Shown here: in pieces, positions 32,626 through 43,689 of the stretch
Layout of the letters: each line of letters opens with the position of its first letter
How positions within the stretch are numbered: the stretch's first letter is position 1
Assembly (NCBI RefSeq): GCF_022811645.1
Contig: NZ_CP094534.1
Span: 4,774,001 to 4,838,000 of the forward strand
Direction of reading: 5' to 3'
DNA: 64,000 bases
Source: Hymenobacter monticola
GTDB taxonomy: Bacteria; Bacteroidota; Bacteroidia; Cytophagales; Hymenobacteraceae
Program-made: the position numbers and the translations under genes
The notes under the pieces: model-generated
What the model was told of the DNA's origin: nothing
Databases searched by the model: none
The model's input: only the letters and a program-made list of their open reading frames with translations

Positions 32626-33936
32626 GTGTCCGCCACTCGTCCGCTGCGCCTGCTCGTCATCACCTACTATTGGCCGCCTTCGGGCGGGGCTGGCGTGCAG
32701 CGTTGCCTGAAATTTGTGAAGCACCTGGGGCATTTCGGCGTCGAGCCCACCGTGATAACCGTGGACCCGGCCCAGGCCACCTACCCGGTGCGCGACGAAA
32801 GCTTGCTGGCCGAGGTGCCGCCGGGTGTGCGCGTCATCCGCACCCGCACCACCGAGCCGTTTGAGAGCTATAAGAAGCTGACCGGCCGCGCCGTTCCCTA
32901 CGGCGGCTTCGCCAACGAGGGCAAGCCGGGCGCCATGCAAAAGGCCCTGCGCTTTGTGCGCGGCAACCTGTTCATTCCGGACCCGCGCCGGGGCTGGAAC
33001 CGCCACGCCCTGGCCGCCGTCGAAAAGCTATTGGCCGCCGGCGAGCAGTTCGACGCCGTGCTCACGTCGTCGCCGCCGCACTCCACGCAACTCATCGGCT
33101 TGGAATTGAAGAAGCGTCACGGCCTGCGCTGGCTGGCCGATATGCGTGACCCCTGGACGGATATTTACTATTACAAAGAACTGCACCACACGCCGCTAGC
33201 TGCCTGGCTTGATGCCCGCTACGAGCGGCAGGTGCTGACGCAGGCCGATACCGTGCTGGTGACCTCGCCCGAAACCAAGCGGCTGTTTTCGGCCAAGCTG
33301 CCGGCGCTGCCATCCACCAAGTTTCAGGTGCTGCCCAACGGCTACGACGAAACCGACTTCCGGCAGCCCTCGCAGCCACCGACGGACTGCCTGCGTATCA
33401 CGCACACCGGCACCATTACCGAGCTATACCACATCGAATGCCTGCTGGAGGCTATAGCCGCTTGCGCCAAGAAGCACCCCGATGTGCCGTTGCGGCTACG
33501 CTTCGTGGGGCAAGTGTCGGCCCAACTGCGCGGGCAGATTGAGCGGGCCGGGTTGCTGCCAGCCACGGAGTTTATTCCCTTCGTGCCGCACGACGAATCG
33601 GTAGAATACCTGCTGCATTCTTCGGTGCTGCTGATGGCCATACCCGACGTGCCGCGCAACTTCGGCATTCTGCCGGGCAAGATTTTCGAGTACCTGGCGG
33701 CCAACAAGCCCATCCTCTGCGTGGGCCCGGCCGGCTCCGACGCCGACAACCTATTGCAGGAGTGCGAGGCGGGCCAAGCCCTGCCCTACAGCAACTCGAC
33801 CCTGATGCTGAGCACGCTGGAAGCCTTGGTAGCCCAGTGGCGCCGCAGCCCCAACCTGGATTTGCCCGCCGTGAGCCACAACCGCTACTCGCGCCGCGCG
33901 CTGGCGGGCCGGCTGTCCGAAATTGCCGCCCGCTAA
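32626..33936 (+). CDS. GT4-like glycosyltransferase
   Basis: A 436-residue GT-B glycosyltransferase. The N-terminal domain starts LLVITYYWPPSGGAGVQRC, the usual glycine-rich beginning of the GT4 group. The C-terminal nucleotide-binding domain has VLPNGYDETDF, THTGTITELYHIECLLEA and FGILPGKIFEYLAANKPILCVG (the family E-x7-E region). The start is GTG 32626. It probably adds a sugar to a membrane-bound surface glycan. It is the first gene of a glycan locus and is followed directly by a membrane protein. Confidence 0.87.
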   Translation: MSATRPLRLLVITYYWPPSGGAGVQRCLKFVKHLGHFGVEPTVITVDPAQATYPVRDESLLAEVPPGVRVIRTRTTEPFESYKKLTGRAVPYGGFANEGKPGAMQKALRFVRGNLFIPDPRRGWNRHALAAVEKLLAAGEQFDAVLTSSPPHSTQLIGLELKKRHGLRWLADMRDPWTDIYYYKELHHTPLAAWLDARYERQVLTQADTVLVTSPETKRLFSAKLPALPSTKFQVLPNGYDETDFRQPSQPPTDCLRITHTGTITELYHIECLLEAIAACAKKHPDVPLRLRFVGQVSAQLRGQIERAGLLPATEFIPFVPHDESVEYLLHSSVLLMAIPDVPRNFGILPGKIFEYLAANKPILCVGPAGSDADNLLQECEAGQALPYSNSTLMLSTLEALVAQWRRSPNLDLPAVSHNRYSRRALAGRLSEIAAR

Positions 33937-35679
33937 ATGGAACGAAACGCCATAACAAGCGGGAGCCCTTTGCTCCGGCCGCTGCCCCTGGCGCTGGTGG
34001 GCCTGGCGCTGTTTCTGCTGCCGTTCCTGCTGCTGGGCAGCCACAGCTACCTCATTATTCACGACAACCTCGACACCGAAATTGGCAGCCCCTACCTGCT
34101 GAATAAATTTCACGCCGTGTTCGATTACCGGCCCACGACGGTCATTCACAGCATCATGAACGGGCTGCCGCGCAATGCCCTGCGCTCGGGTCTGAACCCC
34201 ACGGTGTGGCTGTTTGGCCTGTTGCCACCTTGGGCCGCATACCTCGTGAACCAGGCGCTGGTGCGGCTGCTGGGGCTGCTGGGCATGAGGGCCCTGCTGC
34301 GGGCGCGCTGGCTGCCCGAGCCGAGGCAGCGTGGGCTGGCGGCGGGACTGGCGTTGGCCTGGGCCACGCTGCCCATCTACTCCATTTACGGGCTTACGGT
34401 GCTGGGCCAGCCGGCCCTGCTGCTGGCGGTGCTGCGCCTGCGCGAAGGCCGCGCGCGCGGCTGGGACTGGCTGCTGGTGGCGGCGTTTCCAGTATGGACG
34501 TTTTTCGTGTTCGTAGGACCATTCATCGGGGCGGCGCTGGGCGGGCTGGTGCTCTATGACTTCTGGCAGGGGCGACGGGCGTCAGCTGCGCGCGTGGCGC
34601 TGGCCACGGGCCTACTGATGACCATGTACGTGGTGGTGGAGTGGCCGCTCTTTAATTCGCTGCTGGTGGCGCAGCAGTTCGTGTCGCACCGCACCGAGCA
34701 CGACTTGCTGCAGCAAGTGCAACTTGGGATGGGTGCCGGCTTGCGGCAGACGCTTAACTTCCTGGTGCTGGGTCAGTACCATTCGAGCCAATTTTTTCGG
34801 GGCGCCGTAGGCTTGGCAGTGCTGGCCGCCCTGGCCGGGGCGCCAGGCGGCTGGCGAGTGGCGGCGCGCAAGCTGGCACCGTGGCTGCTGGGCATTTTGG
34901 GTGTGAGCGTGTTCTGCGGCTTTGTGCTGCAGGGCGTGGCGCTGGTGCAGCATCAGCTGCCCTTGCTGCATGCCTTCAACCTCACACGGCTGGGCTTTTT
35001 GCTGCCGCTGGCCTGCTTCGGCGTGTTGGCGCTGAGCTTGCGCTTGCTGCCAGCCGGCCGGCGCGGGGCAGCGGTCGGACTGGTGGGTTTGCAGCTGCTC
35101 ATCGGCCTGCTAATGAACACGGAATGGACCAGCAACCTGCGCGAGCTGGCCGGGCATCCAAAAAAAGGCCAGCCCAACTACGCGCAGTACGTAGCTAAGC
35201 CACTGTTTGACAACATTAAACAATACCTCGCCCAACGCACGGGCCTGCCGCCCAGCGGCTACCGGGTGGGCTGCCTGGGCTTTGCACCCGCTGTGGCCCA
35301 GCTCAACGACTTCTACACCCTCGACAGTAACCAGAACAACTACCCGCTCGCCTACAAGCACCGGTTCCGGCCGCTCATCGCCAATGAGCTGGCCAAAGAC
35401 GCGGCCCTGCGCAACTACTTCGATGCTTGGGGCAACCGCTGCTTTTTCTTTTCGCACGAGCTGGGCCGCGACTTTCTGGTGCCGGCCGTGCCCGTCCGCA
35501 CCGTGCAGGATTGGGCCCTCGACGCAGCAGCCTTCCGGCGACTGGGCGGCCGGTTTATTCTCAGCGCCGCCCGGCTGGCAAATCCCGCCCGGAGCGGCCT
35601 GCGCCCGGTGGCCGATTTCAGCAACCCCAGTGCCTACTGGCGCATTTACGTGTACGAAGTGGCGCAAGCAACCAAGTAA
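33937..35679 (+). CDS. Polytopic membrane protein, GT-C-like
   Basis: A 580-residue protein whose ATG follows the previous stop codon directly. About ten to twelve membrane segments fill residues 15-390. A first loop with HDNLDTEIG follows membrane segment 1, like the acidic loop of GT-C lipid-linked sugar transferases. The C-terminal 180 residues are soluble. It resembles the DUF6044 group as far as memory allows, but no characterised member is known. A role in transferring sugars at the outer face of the membrane is inference from the locus. Confidence 0.65.
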   Translation: MERNAITSGSPLLRPLPLALVGLALFLLPFLLLGSHSYLIIHDNLDTEIGSPYLLNKFHAVFDYRPTTVIHSIMNGLPRNALRSGLNPTVWLFGLLPPWAAYLVNQALVRLLGLLGMRALLRARWLPEPRQRGLAAGLALAWATLPIYSIYGLTVLGQPALLLAVLRLREGRARGWDWLLVAAFPVWTFFVFVGPFIGAALGGLVLYDFWQGRRASAARVALATGLLMTMYVVVEWPLFNSLLVAQQFVSHRTEHDLLQQVQLGMGAGLRQTLNFLVLGQYHSSQFFRGAVGLAVLAALAGAPGGWRVAARKLAPWLLGILGVSVFCGFVLQGVALVQHQLPLLHAFNLTRLGFLLPLACFGVLALSLRLLPAGRRGAAVGLVGLQLLIGLLMNTEWTSNLRELAGHPKKGQPNYAQYVAKPLFDNIKQYLAQRTGLPPSGYRVGCLGFAPAVAQLNDFYTLDSNQNNYPLAYKHRFRPLIANELAKDAALRNYFDAWGNRCFFFSHELGRDFLVPAVPVRTVQDWALDAAAFRRLGGRFILSAARLANPARSGLRPVADFSNPSAYWRIYVYEVAQATK

Positions 35680-35684
35680 CGGGG

Positions 35685-36616
35685 TTATAGCGCGGGCAAT
35701 ATTTTACCCAAATCGTTAGCCAATTGCTCGCTGAAGGCCGCGCTGGCGTCGCGCTGCAGGTGGTTGCCGTCGGTGGTGGCGTAGGGCGCGGCGCTGTAGT
35801 CGAGGTAGGGCACGGCCTGCTCGGCAGCCATTTCTCGAATCCGCTGGTCGAAACCGGGCTGATGGGTGTGCTCTAAGGCCAACAGTGCCGGGCCCACAGG
35901 CAGGCGCACCAGCACCACGTGGCCGTGCTGTTTTAAGAGCCGCACGGTTTGGGCCAGCGCCTGCAAGCGGCCGGCCGAGAGGTGCTGCGTTGTGGCCAGC
36001 TTCTGGTAGTCTGCCAGCTTGCGGGCGGTGCGGGCGCGCACCTGGGCGCTGTCGGTGCCGATGTTCACTTCGAGCCAGCCGTCGGGGTGCAGGCGCTCGG
36101 TGGCGGTGGCGTAGTCGAGCAGCAGGCGGTAGAGCGGCTTGGTTTGGTAGCGCGTGAGGTAGGGCAGGTTCGGGTTCTGGCTGACCTGGCGGAGCTGGCC
36201 GATGAACGATTGGCTTTCGGGAAAAACGCCTTCCGGCCCCATGAGCGACAACGACCACGGGTCGACGGCCACGAGGAACAGGCCATTCTTTACCTCCGGC
36301 CGCAGCTTGCGCTCAATGCTGCGCAAATAGGCCGGCCCGTAGGGCGAGTGCGTGAGCGTGAAGGCATAATTCAGCAACGGCCCCTCGAACCGCCCGCCCA
36401 GCCGCGCCGCCAGCACCGCCGGCCGGATGCCCTGCGCCGCCCGCGAGGTGCCCAGAATCAGCGAGCCCGCTGGTGGGCTGGTGAAGCGACCATAAAAGGC
36501 ATCGACCTGCCCGCGCTGCAGCACCGGGCCCAGCGCCAGCGCCCCTAGCAGTAGGGCGCCGCCTAGCAGCACCAGCCGCCCGAGCAGCTTCAGAACCGCA
36601 GATTTTTCGGGCTGCT

Positions 36617-36620
<4 letters not shown>
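35685..36620 (-). CDS. Membrane-anchored SGNH/DltD-like protein, partner of the MBOAT
   Basis: A 311-residue protein with one N-terminal membrane anchor (about 12-30) and an extracytoplasmic domain. ILGTSRAAQG (about 56-65) fits the nucleophile block of SGNH-type or DltD/AlgJ-like proteins, and DGNHLQRDASAAFSEQL near the C-terminus gives the D-x-x-H block. The start is taken at TTG 36620, which overlaps the MBOAT stop codon (TTGA), as in coupled gene pairs. Together with the MBOAT it would move an acyl group onto an extracellular or periplasmic glycan. The acyl donor and acceptor are unknown. Confidence 0.72.
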
Positions 36621-38089
<1,469 letters not shown>

Positions 38090-38123
38090 GCGCGCGGCGG
38101 CCGGGGCGTGGCGGGCCAAAGGT

Positions 38124-38213
38124 CGGGAATGTAGCGTGGACTCTGCGAGTCCGCGCCCGCGTGGTGTTCGTTCGTGCAAGGCGCGGACTCGCAGAGTCCA
38201 CGCTACATTCCTG
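38124..38213. repeat. Intergenic palindrome, family A copy 1
   Basis: 34-nt arms (38124-38157 with 38180-38213; one G-T pair) around a 22-nt loop, between the divergent MBOAT and pseB genes. The arm core TGTAGCGTGGACTCTGCGAG recurs at 55676-55757. Confidence 0.93.
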
Positions 38214-38218
38214 CCGAC

Positions 38219-38226
38219 TACTTTTG
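38219..38226 (+). promoter_or_regulatory. -7 box TACTTTTG for the pse operon
   Basis: An exact TAnnTTTG match, 5 nt after the palindrome and 27 nt before the pseB ATG. It is the probable promoter of the nonulosonic-acid genes. Confidence 0.62.
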
Positions 38227-38253
38227 CAGTCTTGTTTCGGCTTCCCCTAATTC

Positions 38254-39273
38254 ATGGCTCTCGACCTCAACCACAAATCCATCCTCGTCACGGGCGGCAC
38301 CGGCTCGTTCGGCAAGCAATTCGTGCGCACCGTTTTCGAACAATTTCCGCAGGTGAAACGCCTCGTGGTGTTCTCGCGCGACGAGCTGAAGCAGTACGAA
38401 ATGAGCCAGGAATTTAGCCCGGCCAAGTACCCGGCCATCCGCTACTTCATCGGCGACGTGCGCGACCCGCAGCGCCTGCACCGCGCCTGCGAGGGCATCG
38501 ACATTGTGATTCACGCCGCCGCCCTCAAGCAGGTGCCCGCTGCCGAGTACAACCCGATGGAGTGCATCAAAACCAACATCTTCGGGGCCGAAAACGTCAT
38601 CAACGCCGCCCTCGATTGCGGCGTGAAGGACGTGGTGGCCCTGAGCACCGACAAGGCCGCCGCGCCCATCAACCTCTACGGCGCCACCAAGCTGTGCTCG
38701 GATAAGCTCTTCGTGGCGGCCAACAACATGAAGGGTGCCCGCGACCTGCGTTTCTCGGTGGTGCGCTACGGCAACGTCATTGGCTCGCGCGGCTCGGTGG
38801 TGCCGTTCTTCCTGCAGGAGCGCCACAAGGGCGTGCTGCCCATCACGCACCCCGATATGACGCGCTTCAACATCTCGCTCGAAGAAGGCGTGGACCTGGT
38901 GCTCTATGCGCTGGAGCACGCCTGGGGCGGCGAGATTTTCGTGCCGAAAATTCCCTCCTACAAAATCACGGAAGTAGCCCGCGCCATCGGCCCCGAGTGC
39001 GAGCAGCGCATCGTGGGCATCCGCCCCGGCGAGAAGCTGCACGAGGCCATGATAACCGAAACCGACGCCCTGAGCACTGTGGAGCTGGACCGCTACTACG
39101 TTATCCTGCCCGCGATGCCGACCTGGGATGTAGAAAAATTCATCAAGGAATTCAACGGGCAGCGCGTGCCGCTGGGCTTCTACTACGACTCGGCCAACAA
39201 CGAGGAATGGCTGGATGCGGAGCAGATTCGCGAGGAAATCCGCCTGCACGTGGACGCGGACTTTGCGGTGTAG
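38254..39273 (+). CDS. pseB: UDP-GlcNAc 4,6-dehydratase (inverting), PseB
   Basis: A 339-residue extended SDR. The NAD(P) motif is VTGGTGSFG (12-20). The catalytic residues are D133, K134 and Y142 in STDKAAAPINLYGATK, the arrangement of the inverting dehydratases of the PseB/FlaA1 group. It converts UDP-GlcNAc to UDP-4-keto-6-deoxy-L-AltNAc, the first step toward pseudaminic acid. The overall sequence (HAAALKQVPAAEYNPMECIKTN, VRYGNVIGSRGSVVPFFL) matches PseB closely. It is the first gene of a plus-strand operon to at least pseI. Confidence 0.93.
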   Translation: MALDLNHKSILVTGGTGSFGKQFVRTVFEQFPQVKRLVVFSRDELKQYEMSQEFSPAKYPAIRYFIGDVRDPQRLHRACEGIDIVIHAAALKQVPAAEYNPMECIKTNIFGAENVINAALDCGVKDVVALSTDKAAAPINLYGATKLCSDKLFVAANNMKGARDLRFSVVRYGNVIGSRGSVVPFFLQERHKGVLPITHPDMTRFNISLEEGVDLVLYALEHAWGGEIFVPKIPSYKITEVARAIGPECEQRIVGIRPGEKLHEAMITETDALSTVELDRYYVILPAMPTWDVEKFIKEFNGQRVPLGFYYDSANNEEWLDAEQIREEIRLHVDADFAV

Positions 39274-39343
39274 TTTTTAGGCTTCTGGCAGATAGCTACC
39301 AGCCAGAATTCGTTCTCTTTACCTGAACAACAGCTAGCAGTTA

Positions 39344-40537
39344 ATGGCCAACAGCTCAACAGTGCCTGACCGCCCCCTTCCCTACGGCCGCCAGCACATC
39401 ACCGACGCCGACGTGGCCGCTGTGACGGCCGCCCTGCACGCCGACTACCTCACCCAGGGCCCCACCGTGGCCGAGTTTGAGCGGCAGTTTGCCGAGTACG
39501 TTGGGGCCAGGTACGCCGTGGCCGTAAGCAACGGCACCGCTGCATTGCACCTCTGCGCCCTGGCCCTGAACGTGCAGCCCGGCCAGCGCATCATTACTAC
39601 GCCCCTCACCTTTTCGGCCTCGGCCAACTGCGTGCGCTACTGCGGCGGCGAGGTGCACTTTGCCGACATCGACCCACAAACCGGATTGGTGGATTTAGGA
39701 TTGGTGCGCCAGATGCTCGAAGCGCACCCAAAAGGCTATTTCACCGGCCTGATTCCGGTGGATTTTGCCGGACTGGCCGTAAACTTGGAAGAAGCCCGGA
39801 AGCTGGCCGACGAGTTCGGCCTCTGGATAATTGAGGACGCCTGCCACGCGCCCGGCGGCTTTTTCGTCGACTCGGCGGGCCGGGAGCAGCGCTGCGGCAA
39901 CGGCCACTTTGCCGACCTAGCCATCTTCAGCTTCCACCCCGTGAAGCACATTGCCACCGGCGAAGGCGGCATGATTACCACCAACTCGGAGGCGCTGTTT
40001 CACCACCTGCTGCGCCTGCGCACCCACGGCATTACCCGCGACCCGGCCGACCTCGTACGTGAGCCCGACGGCGGCTGGTACATGGAAATGCAGGAGCTGG
40101 GCTACAACTACCGCCTGCCCGATTTCAACTGCGCTCTGGGCCTGAGCCAGCTGGCCCGCGCCGACGAAGGCCTGGCCCGCCGCCGCCAGCTGGCCGCCCG
40201 CTACGATGCCGCCTTTGCCGCGTTGCCGGGTGTGACGGTGCTGGCCCCCGGCCGGCCCGGCCACGCCTACCACCTTTATGTCATTCAAGTAGCGCAGCGG
40301 CGGGAGCTGTATGACTTTTTAAAAACCAAGCAGATATTTGCGCAGGTGCATTACATCCCGGTGCACCGCATGCCGTACTACGAAGGCCTGGGCTGGCGCG
40401 CGGGCGACTTCCCGCTCGTGGAGAATTATTACGCGCACTGCCTAAGCATCCCCATGTTTCCGACGCTGACCGACGCGGAGCAAGACTACGTGGTGGCGTG
40501 CATTCGGGAGTTCGTCGAAGCACCCCATGCCCGCTGA
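39344..40537 (+). CDS. pseC: UDP-4-amino-4,6-dideoxy-AltNAc transaminase, PseC
   Basis: A 397-residue PLP-dependent aminotransferase of the DegT/DnrJ/EryC1 family. PLP would bind to K201 in FHPVKHIATGEGG. Other marks are YGRQHITDADVAAV, NGTAALHLCALAL and DACHAPGG. It adds an amino group at C4 of the PseB product. The final segment YIPVHRMPYYEGLGWRAGDFP is typical of PseC. It starts 70 nt after pseB and overlaps the next gene by 11 nt. Confidence 0.9.
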   Translation: MANSSTVPDRPLPYGRQHITDADVAAVTAALHADYLTQGPTVAEFERQFAEYVGARYAVAVSNGTAALHLCALALNVQPGQRIITTPLTFSASANCVRYCGGEVHFADIDPQTGLVDLGLVRQMLEAHPKGYFTGLIPVDFAGLAVNLEEARKLADEFGLWIIEDACHAPGGFFVDSAGREQRCGNGHFADLAIFSFHPVKHIATGEGGMITTNSEALFHHLLRLRTHGITRDPADLVREPDGGWYMEMQELGYNYRLPDFNCALGLSQLARADEGLARRRQLAARYDAAFAALPGVTVLAPGRPGHAYHLYVIQVAQRRELYDFLKTKQIFAQVHYIPVHRMPYYEGLGWRAGDFPLVENYYAHCLSIPMFPTLTDAEQDYVVACIREFVEAPHAR

Positions 40538-41444
40538 TATGGCCGCGGCTGACGCGCAGGACTTTACCGGCCGCTTGGCGCTGGGCACCGTGCAGTTTGG
40601 CCTTGATTACGGCATCAATAACACTGCTGGCCGCCCCGACGACGCCACGGTGGCCGAAATCCTGAGCATCGCCCAAGCCGCGGGCATTAACCTTTTGGAT
40701 ACGGCCGCCGCCTACGGCGACAGCGAAACCCGCCTGGGTGATTGGCTCGGTCAAGCCGGAGCCGAGCCCTATCCGTTTGCATTGGTGACCAAGCTGGCCG
40801 CGGGGCCAGCCGGGCACGTGTGGCATGCGTTTCAGAACTCGCTTAAACGCCTGCGGCTGACGTCGGTTTACGGGGTGCTGTTCCACCAGTTTGCTGGCTT
40901 TCGCGACAAGCCGGCGGCCTGGGAGGTATTGTGCGATGCGCAGGCGGCGGGCCTTGTGCAACGCATTGGCGTGTCGCTCTACCATCCCGAAGAAGCCGAG
41001 TGGCTGCTGGCCAACCCGCTGGGTGTAAGCTTGGTGCAGCTGCCCTTTAATGTGTTTGACCAGCGGTTTGGGCCTCTGTTGCCGGCCTTGCAGCGTGCCG
41101 GTATCGAGGTGCACGTGCGGTCGGCTTTTCTACAAGGACTGCTGCTGCGCGACCCGGCCACGCTGCCCGCTTTCTTTGCGCCGCTGGCGCCTAAACTCGT
41201 GCAGTTGCGGGCCTTAGCCCAGCGCGCGGGCATTCCGCTGGCTAGTTTGCTCCTGCTCTTTGCCGCTTACGCACCGGGCGTGGGCCGCGCGGTCATTGGC
41301 GTCGACACGGCGGCCAACCTGCGCGAAAACCTGGCCGCCGGCGCCTACCGGGTGCCGGCCGAGCTGCTGCGGGCTGAGCTGGAAACCCTGGCCGAAACAA
41401 CTACCGATTTTATTTTGCCCTATACATGGCCTCCTCGTCCTTAG
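40527..41444 (+). CDS. Aldo/keto reductase in the nonulosonate operon
   Basis: A 305-residue TIM-barrel aldo/keto reductase. The tetrad can be traced: Asp in NLLDTAAAYGDSE, Tyr in the same segment, Lys in LVTKLAAG and His in GVLFHQF. NADPH-binding residues would lie near AVIGVDTAANLRENL. It overlaps both pseC and the next gene, so it belongs to the operon. The known PseB-to-PseI route has no such step. It may reduce or epimerise a sugar intermediate, but the substrate cannot be read from the sequence. ATG 40539 is an alternative start. Confidence 0.82.
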   Translation: MPADMAAADAQDFTGRLALGTVQFGLDYGINNTAGRPDDATVAEILSIAQAAGINLLDTAAAYGDSETRLGDWLGQAGAEPYPFALVTKLAAGPAGHVWHAFQNSLKRLRLTSVYGVLFHQFAGFRDKPAAWEVLCDAQAAGLVQRIGVSLYHPEEAEWLLANPLGVSLVQLPFNVFDQRFGPLLPALQRAGIEVHVRSAFLQGLLLRDPATLPAFFAPLAPKLVQLRALAQRAGIPLASLLLLFAAYAPGVGRAVIGVDTAANLRENLAAGAYRVPAELLRAELETLAETTTDFILPYTWPPRP

Positions 41445-42232
41445 CCCCTTACGCCAACTTGTTCGACCTGACGGACCGGCTGATTCTCATCACAGGCGGC
41501 TACGGGCACCTGGGCCGCGGCATGGTGCGCGGCCTGCTGGCCCATGGCGCCACCGTGGTGGTGCTTGGGCGCGACGAAAACCAGTTCAAGGCCACCTTCG
41601 CGGAGGAAATCCCGGACGGAGCGCTGCATTTTGTGAGCTGCGACATTGCCACCACGCCTTCGGTGCAGGCGGCGCTGGCGGCCTGCCGGGAACGGCACGG
41701 CCTGCCCCACGTCCTCATCAACAACGCCGTGTACAGCGCCGGCCAGCAGCCCGATGCCCTGACCGACGAGCAATTTGCCCGCGGCCTCGACGGCTCGGCG
41801 GGCAGCGCCTACCGCTGCCTGCGCGAAGTGCTGCCCTACCTGCGCGAAAACGGCGGCGGCAAAATCATCAACGTAGCTTCGATGTACGGCCTCGTCGCCC
41901 CCGACTTCGCGGCCTACGACGAGTACCCGCAGTTTCTGAACCCGCCGCACTACGGCGCGGCCAAAGCCGCTGTAATTCAGCTCACCAAGTACTTTGCTTC
42001 TTACCTTGGCGCCGAAAACATTCAGGTAAACTGCGTGTCGCCGGGCCCTTTTCCCAGCGAAAGCGTGCAGGCAGAAAGTGGTTTTGTGGCGGAGCTGCAA
42101 AAGCGCAACCCCTTGGGGCGCATTGGCCGGCCTGATGACCTGGCCGGGGCTTTTGTGTACCTCTGCGCGGCGGCTTCTGACTTTGTTACCGGCCACAACC
42201 TCGTGGTGGACGGCGGCTGGACCATTCGCTAA
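41426..42232 (+). CDS. PtmA-like short-chain dehydrogenase/reductase
   Basis: A 268-residue SDR. The cofactor motif is TGGYGHLG (about 23-30) and the catalytic pair is Y-x-x-x-K in PPHYGAAKAAV. The rest fits PtmA-type enzymes of flagellin glycosylation: LTKYFASYLGAENIQVNCVSPG, NPLGRIGRPDDLAGAFVYL and the end VTGHNLVVDGGWTIR. It overlaps the aldo/keto reductase gene by 19 nt and precedes the cytidylyltransferase by 8 nt. Such genes sit in Campylobacter and other nonulosonate clusters. The exact reaction is not established. Confidence 0.82.
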   Translation: MASSSLAPYANLFDLTDRLILITGGYGHLGRGMVRGLLAHGATVVVLGRDENQFKATFAEEIPDGALHFVSCDIATTPSVQAALAACRERHGLPHVLINNAVYSAGQQPDALTDEQFARGLDGSAGSAYRCLREVLPYLRENGGGKIINVASMYGLVAPDFAAYDEYPQFLNPPHYGAAKAAVIQLTKYFASYLGAENIQVNCVSPGPFPSESVQAESGFVAELQKRNPLGRIGRPDDLAGAFVYLCAAASDFVTGHNLVVDGGWTIR

Positions 42233-42240
42233 TACCCCGC

Positions 42241-42993
42241 ATGATGCTCCCCTCCTGGCCCGTTCGCGTTGTCGTCATCATTCAGGCGCGCATGAACTCT
42301 TCCCGCCTGCCGGGCAAGGTACTGCTGCCCCTGCCTTTATCGGCCGAAACCAGCATTCTGGGCCATGTAGTGGCGCGCGCCGCGCTGGTGGTGCCGGGCC
42401 CGCAGGTGGTGGTGGCCACCTCCACCCAAGCGGCCGATGATGCCGTAGTCGCTGCCGCGCAGGCCCTGCAGGTGCCGGTATTTAGGGGCGACGAGCAGGA
42501 CGTGCTGGGCCGCTTCGTGGGGGCCGCAGCGGCCCATCAAGCCGAGGCAGTGGTTCGCCTCACAGCCGACAACCCGGCCGTAGACCCTGCTTTTGTGCGG
42601 GCCTGCGTGGCCCATCACCAGGCCACGCAGGCCGATTATACCCTGACCACGGGCCTGCCGCTGGGCACCAATGTAGAGGTCATCGCGGCAGCAGCCCTGC
42701 GCCGAGCTGCCGACGCCGCCACGCGCCCTGAGGAGCGCGAGCACGTGACGCCCTACCTGCGCCGCCACCCCAACCTTTTCCGGCTTGAAGAGTTGCCTTG
42801 CGCCGTGCCGGCTGCCGTGGCCGGGCTGCGCCTGACGGTGGATTACCCAAGCGACTACGCACTACTGCAGCTGCTGTATTCAGAGTTGCCTGCCGGTTTT
42901 TCGCTCACCGACCCGGCCGGGCTGCCCGCTTTGCTGGCAAAGCACCCCTGGCTGGCGCAGATTAACAGCCAAAACAGCCAGGTTCAACCCTAA
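42241..42993 (+). CDS. SpsF-like cytidylyltransferase
   Basis: A 250-residue protein of the MobA-like nucleotidyltransferase fold. The N-terminal signature VVIIQARMNSSRLPGKVLL is that of SpsF from the Bacillus spore-coat polysaccharide operon. Other parts are VFRGDEQDVLGRFV and VRLTADNPAVDPAFV. It would activate the nonulosonate as a CMP-sugar. It replaces the classical PseF/NeuA-type CMP-sugar synthetase, which is not present in the window. The coupled order with the SDR and acyltransferases supports this role. Confidence 0.8.
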   Translation: MMLPSWPVRVVVIIQARMNSSRLPGKVLLPLPLSAETSILGHVVARAALVVPGPQVVVATSTQAADDAVVAAAQALQVPVFRGDEQDVLGRFVGAAAAHQAEAVVRLTADNPAVDPAFVRACVAHHQATQADYTLTTGLPLGTNVEVIAAAALRRAADAATRPEEREHVTPYLRRHPNLFRLEELPCAVPAAVAGLRLTVDYPSDYALLQLLYSELPAGFSLTDPAGLPALLAKHPWLAQINSQNSQVQP

Positions 42994-43036
42994 AGCGCCG
43001 GTTTTTCTATCAACTTTCCATTCCTGCCCGTTTTCC

Positions 43037-43627
43037 ATGCCCGAGCTCTCCTACCTGGCCTTGCGCTCCAACCCGTACGAGCACGACGGCTACTGCCTGC
43101 GGCCCATCCGTTACGAAGACCGGGAGCCCATCCGGCAGTGGCGCAACGCCCAGCTGCAGGTGCTGCGTCAGGCCGTGCCGCTCACTGTCGAGCAGCAGGA
43201 CGCGTATTTCCAGCGCGTGGTGCTGCCGCTATTCGAGCAGGAACGGCCTGGCCAGCTACTATTTTCGTTGCTGCATCACAATGAGTTGGTGGCCTACGGC
43301 GGCCTGGTGCATATTTCCTGGCCCGACGAGCGGGCTGAGATTTCCTTTCTGGCCGCCCCGGCGCGCGTGAGAAACCCGGCCACCTACCGGCAGGACTTTC
43401 TCACGTTCCTGCAATTGCTCTACCGGGTGGCTTTCGAAGACCTGCGCCTGAACCGGCTGGTGACCGAAACCTACGACCTGCGGCCGGCGCACGTCGCCAT
43501 CATGGAAGAAAGCGGCTTGAAGCCCGAGGGCCGGCTGCGCCAGCACGTGCAGTTGGCACCCGGTACCTTTGCCGACTCGCTCATGCACGGGCTGCTGGCC
43601 GCGGACTACGCAGCCACCGCGCCCTGA
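43037..43627 (+). CDS. GNAT-family N-acyltransferase 1
   Basis: A 196-residue GNAT protein. The N-terminal LRPIRYEDREPIRQWRN is the usual beta-alpha start of the family. The core has YGGLVHISWPDERAEISFLAAP and LRLNRLVTETYDLRPAHVAIMEESGL, with the end HVQLAPGTFADSLMHGLL. It does not look like the PseH of the next gene and may acylate a different position. The acyl donor would be acetyl-CoA or another acyl-CoA. It starts 43 nt after the cytidylyltransferase. Confidence 0.75.
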   Translation: MPELSYLALRSNPYEHDGYCLRPIRYEDREPIRQWRNAQLQVLRQAVPLTVEQQDAYFQRVVLPLFEQERPGQLLFSLLHHNELVAYGGLVHISWPDERAEISFLAAPARVRNPATYRQDFLTFLQLLYRVAFEDLRLNRLVTETYDLRPAHVAIMEESGLKPEGRLRQHVQLAPGTFADSLMHGLLAADYAATAP

Positions 43628-43689
43628 AGTGGTGCCGGCGCTGCGGCCCGCTGCTTTTCCCGTGTAAATCTGTTCTTGTTTTATTGCCC

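Noticed and set aside
38090..38179. N-terminal extension of the MBOAT gene through the family A palindrome
   Set aside because: The extra residues are translated repeat sequence without a membrane profile, while ATG 38089 gives the standard family start.
39283..39308. Small inverted repeat TTCTGGC/GCCAGAA between pseB and pseC
   Set aside because: Only 7 bp with no T-run; too weak to call a terminator, and the genes seem to be co-transcribed.
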